Of a stretch of 15,692 nucleotides of DNA, positions 13,054 to 15,692 are shown in pieces. The notes under the pieces are model-generated. The model ran no database searches, was not told the origin of the DNA, and saw nothing but the letters and a program-made list of their open reading frames with translations. The position numbers and the translations under genes are program-made. Within the stretch, counting starts at the first letter, position 1, and each line of letters begins with the position of its first letter. This DNA is from Lentisphaerota bacterium. Its GTDB lineage: Bacteria > Verrucomicrobiota > Kiritimatiellia > JAAZAB01. The stretch spans positions 1 through 15,692 of the forward strand of contig JACPGN010000138.1 of assembly GCA_016182435.1 (NCBI GenBank), in the 5' to 3' direction.

Positions 13054-13730
13054 TTTCGTTTGATCTCGCCTTTGTCGTTCATCTCGTATCCAAAATACTC
13101 CAACAGGAACTTGAACACAATCTCCTTCTCCGGTCGTGTCGAAAACTGAACGATGGCGTACGTGTTCATTTTTCCGGTCGTCGAGTCCCAGTAGTTCTTC
13201 TTCGTGACCTGATGTCGGCCGCACAGCGCCGTCCACTGCCCCGGATCGGATGGGTCGGCATCTGGGTTCACGGAATGGGGGTTTCTGTGGTCCGGGGTCA
13301 GTTTCACGCGTCCTCCACCGACCGGGTCAACTTCACCATCGTGGAGTCCGCAAGCACGTCCGCCTTCGGACCATTCGCAACAGTGCTTGGCCCGTTCCAG
13401 AATGGCAACCCAAGTTTCGTCGTCGGGTCTGACGCGTTTGCCTGCCTTCTTCCGTTTGGTCGCATGGGGCATCAGGTACTCTTGCACCTTGAGGTCGCCA
13501 CGATTCCGCCAGGACAGAATCGTGTAGCCATCGTCAGTGCGCAGTTCGGACAATCGCTGATGCCAGTTCTCAGGCTCTTTTTTCGTTTTCGGGTCGCGTG
13601 CCGCGCGCAAAATGGTCTCGCGCCCAAGGACTTTGCCGAGGTTGTCCAGAAAGAGGGCCTCGATCCGCTTCTTGACGCTCTTCTGACGATATGGCCCCTT
13701 GAACGTACCGTAAACTTTACTGCCGGTCAT
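13050..13730 (-). CDS. HNH-family restriction endonuclease
   Basis: A 226-residue nuclease. N-terminal part (about 20-75) looks like a winged-helix DNA-binding domain (FLDNLGKVLGRETILRAA, WHQRLSELRTDDGYTILSW). The C-terminal HNH/zinc domain has C118 and C127, the catalytic LTPDHRNPHSVNPDADP (H148, N156) and TALCGRHQVTKKNYWD (C170, H173). This layout is typical of type II HNH restriction enzymes, in which zinc is held by the Cys/His set. The stop overlaps the methyltransferase start by four bases, so both are translated together, endonuclease first. Upstream is an attC-like site and AGGA at a loose spacing (about 10 nt). No own promoter is seen; expression may come from the promoter at 14461-14489. 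A homing role is unlikely given the tight pairing with a methyltransferase. Confidence 0.9.
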   Translation of the reverse strand: MTGSKVYGTFKGPYRQKSVKKRIEALFLDNLGKVLGRETILRAARDPKTKKEPENWHQRLSELRTDDGYTILSWRNRGDLKVQEYLMPHATKRKKAGKRVRPDDETWVAILERAKHCCEWSEGGRACGLHDGEVDPVGGGRVKLTPDHRNPHSVNPDADPSDPGQWTALCGRHQVTKKNYWDSTTGKMNTYAIVQFSTRPEKEIVFKFLLEYFGYEMNDKGEIKRK

Positions 13731-13753
13731 GATCTTCTTTTCCTTTTATCTCT

Positions 13754-13814
13754 GGCGAACGGTTGCGTTCGCGGGCGGCGCGGCAGCGCCGTACCGTGCG
13801 ACGCCGTGTTCGAC
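13754..13814 (-). other. attC-like site 3' of the DUF2726 gene
   Basis: Minus strand GTCGAAC ... GTTCGCC with GC-rich, imperfectly paired arms (GTCGCACGGTACGGCGC against GCGCCGCCCGCGAACGC) and a CTG-type loop. It begins 4 nt after the DUF2726 stop and ends 23 nt before the HNH start. Confidence 0.72.
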
Positions 13815-13818
13815 CTCT

Positions 13819-14337
13819 TCATGCTTTCTGTTCCGGTTTCGGTTGCTCAAAGATGGTCCCACGGATGTCCTGTGCGGAGTATGTCCGTTTGACCGAGAAA
13901 TGGAAAACCGGCACTCCGGCTGCCGCGAGTGCCTTGTCGAGAAACTCGTCTCGGGTCTGTCTTCGGGACTGCTGGTGGCTGGAATCGTCAAGTTCCACCA
14001 CGAATTGCACTGACAAGTCGCTCGGATCGCACACGACGAAGTCGAGGTGCTTGCTTTGAATCCGGTTGAATGCCTGTTGCCGGGCACTTCCGCTGATCCC
14101 GGCTTTCACCTTGATGACATCGGCAAGGCGTAGCTTGCCAAAGACCCGAAACTGATCTCCGAGGGCTGGCTCAAGCACACCGAGAAACGAACGTTCCGCC
14201 GGCGTGAAGAGGACGGGTTCCTTCTGGTAGGGGAGCGCGACCTGTGCCTTGCCGAGTCCTGGCAACACAACCTTCACAACGAAGGCCACGATGCCCAGCA
14301 GGATCAGGACGCCTATTAATGGCAACATTCCGTGCAT
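13819..14337 (-). CDS. Membrane-anchored DUF2726 (restriction-endonuclease-like) protein
   Basis: A 172-residue protein with one N-terminal transmembrane helix (about 5-27) and a cytoplasmic DUF2726-type domain: TPAERSFLGVLEPALGDQF, the core KHLDFVVCDPSDL (D99), FVVELDDSSH (E115, D117) and RDEFLDKALAAAGVPVFHF. The D...ExD pattern recalls PD-(D/E)xK nucleases, to which this domain is thought to be related; activity is unproven. The start at 14337 has AAGGAGAG 10 nt upstream. The start region is exactly duplicated in tandem (14319-14398), giving a second, out-of-frame start. An attC-like site follows the stop. It is the first gene after the promoter at 14461-14489 and heads the cassette cluster. 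Confidence 0.82.
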   Translation of the reverse strand: MHGMLPLIGVLILLGIVAFVVKVVLPGLGKAQVALPYQKEPVLFTPAERSFLGVLEPALGDQFRVFGKLRLADVIKVKAGISGSARQQAFNRIQSKHLDFVVCDPSDLSVQFVVELDDSSHQQSRRQTRDEFLDKALAAAGVPVFHFSVKRTYSAQDIRGTIFEQPKPEQKA

Positions 14338-14398
14338 TGTCTTTCTCTCCTTGTCGAAATGGCAACATTCCGTGCATTGTCTTTCTCTCCTTGTCGAA
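14319..14398 (-). repeat. Perfect 40-bp tandem duplication covering the DUF2726 start region
   Basis: 14319-14358 and 14359-14398 are identical. Each unit carries the ribosome site, the ATG and the first codons (MHGMLP). Because 40 is not a multiple of three, the upstream ATG (14377) is out of frame and would give a 68-residue unrelated peptide ending near 14171. Confidence 0.95.
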
Positions 14399-14460
14399 CA
14401 TAGTTTATTAGGACAAACTCAGAACGTAAAATAAATCAGGACTGTTCCCATGGTCAGGAA

Positions 14461-14489
14461 ATGATAGAGAGGCGCAAATTAACGGTCAA
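14461..14489 (-). promoter_or_regulatory. Strong sigma70-type promoter reading into the cassette cluster
   Basis: Minus strand TTGACC (14489-14484), 17-nt spacer and TATCAT (14466-14461); each box matches five of six consensus bases with ideal spacing. It lies about 85-125 nt before the two DUF2726 starts and about 60 nt before the first GTTCGAC cassette-boundary-like box (14400-14394), an arrangement resembling an integron Pc promoter. Confidence 0.6.
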
Positions 14490-14606
14490 GCGTTGAAAAT
14501 GAATTAGCACCTCAATCACGAGGAACTGCCATGAAAAACAAGATGCCACGGGCATCCGCCTGCGGCGGAATGTTTCCGCCCGACGCGGATCCGCAGAGGC
14601 GGAGAC

Positions 14607-14694
14607 CACGGATGGCACGGATAACACTGATTGTTGACGGCCGCCCGGCGGCCGTCAACGGTCTGACTATCCGTGAAATCCGTGTAATCAGTGG
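14607..14694. repeat. Inverted CACGGAT-type 9-nt periodic repeats around a 27-bp palindrome
   Basis: Left part has three 9-nt units of the CACGGATNN type; the right part has the same in inverse orientation. Between them lies a perfect palindrome (14633-14659) with 13-base arms and a 1-base centre. Read as protein on the minus strand it gives the TTDYTDFTD pattern that I associate with spurious frames in PVC-type genomes. Confidence 0.75.
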
Positions 14695-14886
14695 TTAATT
14701 TCTTTGGGTTGCGGGCAGAGCCCGCTTTAGATATGAAAAGAACAGTCGGCTTGGATAAACACCCGAGCTTGTCTTTTATGCTTGAGCGCAAGTCCGTAAA
14801 TAGACAAAGTGAGTTTGTCGTTGCGGGGGTGCTGTTTTCAGATCCCATAAATGACCCATAATGAGCGATATGTGAACGATAAAAAC

Positions 14887-14920
14887 TTCCTGCCATAGGC
14901 GGGTCTGCCTCTGGCGGGAA
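14887..14920. terminator. Bidirectional terminator-like hairpin just before rlmN
   Basis: Fourteen-base arms (12 pairs match) with a GGGTCT loop. On the plus strand AATTTTT follows; on the minus strand GTTTTT follows, so it could stop transcription both ways. The rlmN ATG comes 10 nt after the right arm, leaving no room for a separate promoter between them. Confidence 0.45.
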
Positions 14921-14930
14921 AATTTTTCTT

Positions 14931-15692
14931 ATGAATGCCTTGCCTCTGATCCACGGGTTAAGCCGCGACCAACTCACGGAGATTTGCCGGGAGCTGGGCG
15001 AGCCGGCTTACCGCGCCGGGCAGCTCTGGCACTGGCTTTATCGCCGGTTTGCCGCCGACTGGTCGGAAATGAAGAATATACCTTCCAGCCTGCGGCGCAC
15101 ATTAGCCCAGCGCTGGTCATTGGCCCCGGCAATGATAAAGAGCGCGCAAAGCGAAGCCGGCGCCGGATCAACCACCAAATGGCTGATTGCGCTCCAGGAT
15201 GGCAACGCGGTGGAGGAAGTCCTGATCCCGGCTAAAGGCCGCACGAGCGTCTGTATCTCAAGTCAGGTGGGCTGTAAGTTCCGTTGCGCCTTCTGCGCCA
15301 GCGGCCAGGCCGGATTCCGGCGCAACTTGGAGATCGGCGAACTGGTGGGCCAGGTGGTTCTCGCCGCCCGGCGCCTGGGCGCGACGCCCTCGAACCTGGT
15401 CTTCATGGGCATCGGCGAGCCGTTGGATAATTATGAGGCGGTTCTGGCGGCTATCCGGACCATTAACCACCCCGAGGGCTTAAGCCTGGGCGCGCGCCGG
15501 ATCACGATCAGCACCTGCGGAATTATTCCCGGCATTCAGCGTCTGGCCCAAGAAGGGCTGCAGGTGGAGCTCTCGATCTCCCTGCATGCGCCGGATGACA
15601 AGCTGCGCGCGCGCCTTATGCCGGTCAACCGCAAATACCCGTTAGGCGATTTATTGGCCGCAGCCCGCGCCTATGCCGAGCAGACCGGCCGG
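14931..15692 (+). CDS. rlmN: Dual-specificity RNA methyltransferase RlmN (cut by window edge)
   Basis: A radical-SAM enzyme that methylates C2 of adenine in 23S rRNA (A2503) and some tRNAs. The frame from ATG 14931 (MNALPLIHGLSRDQLTEICR) is open for 254 codons to the right edge. The N-terminal accessory domain (GEPAYRAGQLWHWLYRR) is followed by VCISSQVGCKFRCAFCASG, with the CxxxCxxC iron-sulfur ligands at C115, C119 and C122. FMGIGEPLDNYEAV (158 onward), ITISTCGIIPGI (191 onward) and VELSISLHAPDDKLR (212 onward) are all family motifs. The C-terminal catalytic cysteine lies beyond the window. No Shine-Dalgarno is clear and a terminator-like hairpin sits 10 nt upstream. RlmN is favoured over the resistance enzyme Cfr because of its general sequence and housekeeping setting, an inference. 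Confidence 0.95.
   Translation, partial: MNALPLIHGLSRDQLTEICRELGEPAYRAGQLWHWLYRRFAADWSEMKNIPSSLRRTLAQRWSLAPAMIKSAQSEAGAGSTTKWLIALQDGNAVEEVLIPAKGRTSVCISSQVGCKFRCAFCASGQAGFRRNLEIGELVGQVVLAARRLGATPSNLVFMGIGEPLDNYEAVLAAIRTINHPEGLSLGARRITISTCGIIPGIQRLAQEGLQVELSISLHAPDDKLRARLMPVNRKYPLGDLLAAARAYAEQTGR

Larger units (their letters stand above)
14401..14930. other. Gene-free spacer between the cassette cluster and rlmN
   Basis: No gene on either strand. From left: a promoter for the cassette cluster (14461-14489), GC-rich small palindromes around 14556-14605, a composite repeat (14607-14694), an undistinguished stretch, and a hairpin (14887-14920) next to rlmN. An integron integrase would be expected here if the array were complete; none is present. 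Confidence 0.65.

Noticed and set aside
13050..13730. HNH gene as a homing endonuclease.
   Set aside because: It overlaps a DNA methyltransferase by ATGA and has a winged-helix plus HNH layout typical of type II restriction enzymes; no intron or intein nearby.
13032..13892. Long plus-strand open frame (286 codons).
   Set aside because: It is antisense to the HNH gene and crosses an attC-like site; no recognisable domain.
14401..14930. Integron integrase or transposase next to the cassette cluster.
   Set aside because: No frame of adequate length or with tyrosine-recombinase or transposase motifs is present anywhere in the window.
14516..14977. Minus-strand frame of 153 codons with TTDYTDFTD.
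   Set aside because: It is translated interspersed repeat, and it overlaps the start of rlmN.
1..15692. tRNA, rRNA or CRISPR loci.
   Set aside because: No cloverleaf with conserved T-loop, no rRNA sequence and no spaced repeat array were seen by eye.

Overview
The window looks like a chromosomal piece from an uncultured Gram-negative bacterium of moderately high GC. A member of the Planctomycetes-Verrucomicrobia-Chlamydiae (PVC) superphylum or a relative is most likely. The reasons are the secreted sulfatase, sugar isomerase and amidohydrolase genes, the UroD-like protein, and interspersed repeats of the CACGGAT type that I associate with such genomes. This placement is an inference from gene style, not from a marker phylogeny.

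Layout, left to right. (1) 1-2771, minus strand: housekeeping genes in the order tpx, ispF, cysS (thiol peroxidase, isoprenoid synthesis, Cys-tRNA synthetase; cysS runs off the left edge). (2) 2981-3958: a UroD/methyltransferase-like protein whose start lies right against a recombination-site-like palindrome. (3) 3975-6384: a run of small minus-strand genes separated by attC-like imperfect palindromes. They are a minimal MotA/TolQ/ExbB-like membrane protein, a ParE/Phd toxin-antitoxin pair, a frameshifted antitoxin-like remnant and a 316-residue membrane protein. (4) 6460-10712: non-cassette catabolic genes. They are an exported amidohydrolase broken by one in-frame TAA, a formylglycine-type sulfatase and a xylose-isomerase-like TIM-barrel protein, with repeat-rich spacers. 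(5) 11078-14400: a second, better formed cassette cluster on the minus strand. It holds a DUF433/DUF5615 toxin-antitoxin pair, a 61-residue membrane protein, a complete HNH endonuclease plus DNA methyltransferase module, and a DUF2726 nuclease-like protein. It is headed by a good sigma70-type promoter at 14461-14489. (6) 14401-14930: a repeat-rich spacer. (7) 14931 to the right edge, plus strand: rlmN (23S rRNA/tRNA adenine C2-methyltransferase), partial.

The main discovery is the set of integron-like cassettes with no integrase in view, i.e. CALIN-like clusters (clusters of attC sites lacking an integrase). Every cassette gene points the same way (minus), each has an attC-like site 3' of its stop, and contents are typical of cassettes: toxin-antitoxin pairs, restriction-modification, and short membrane proteins. 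The attC calls rest on visual matching of boxes and arms. A structure-aware covariance search would settle them.
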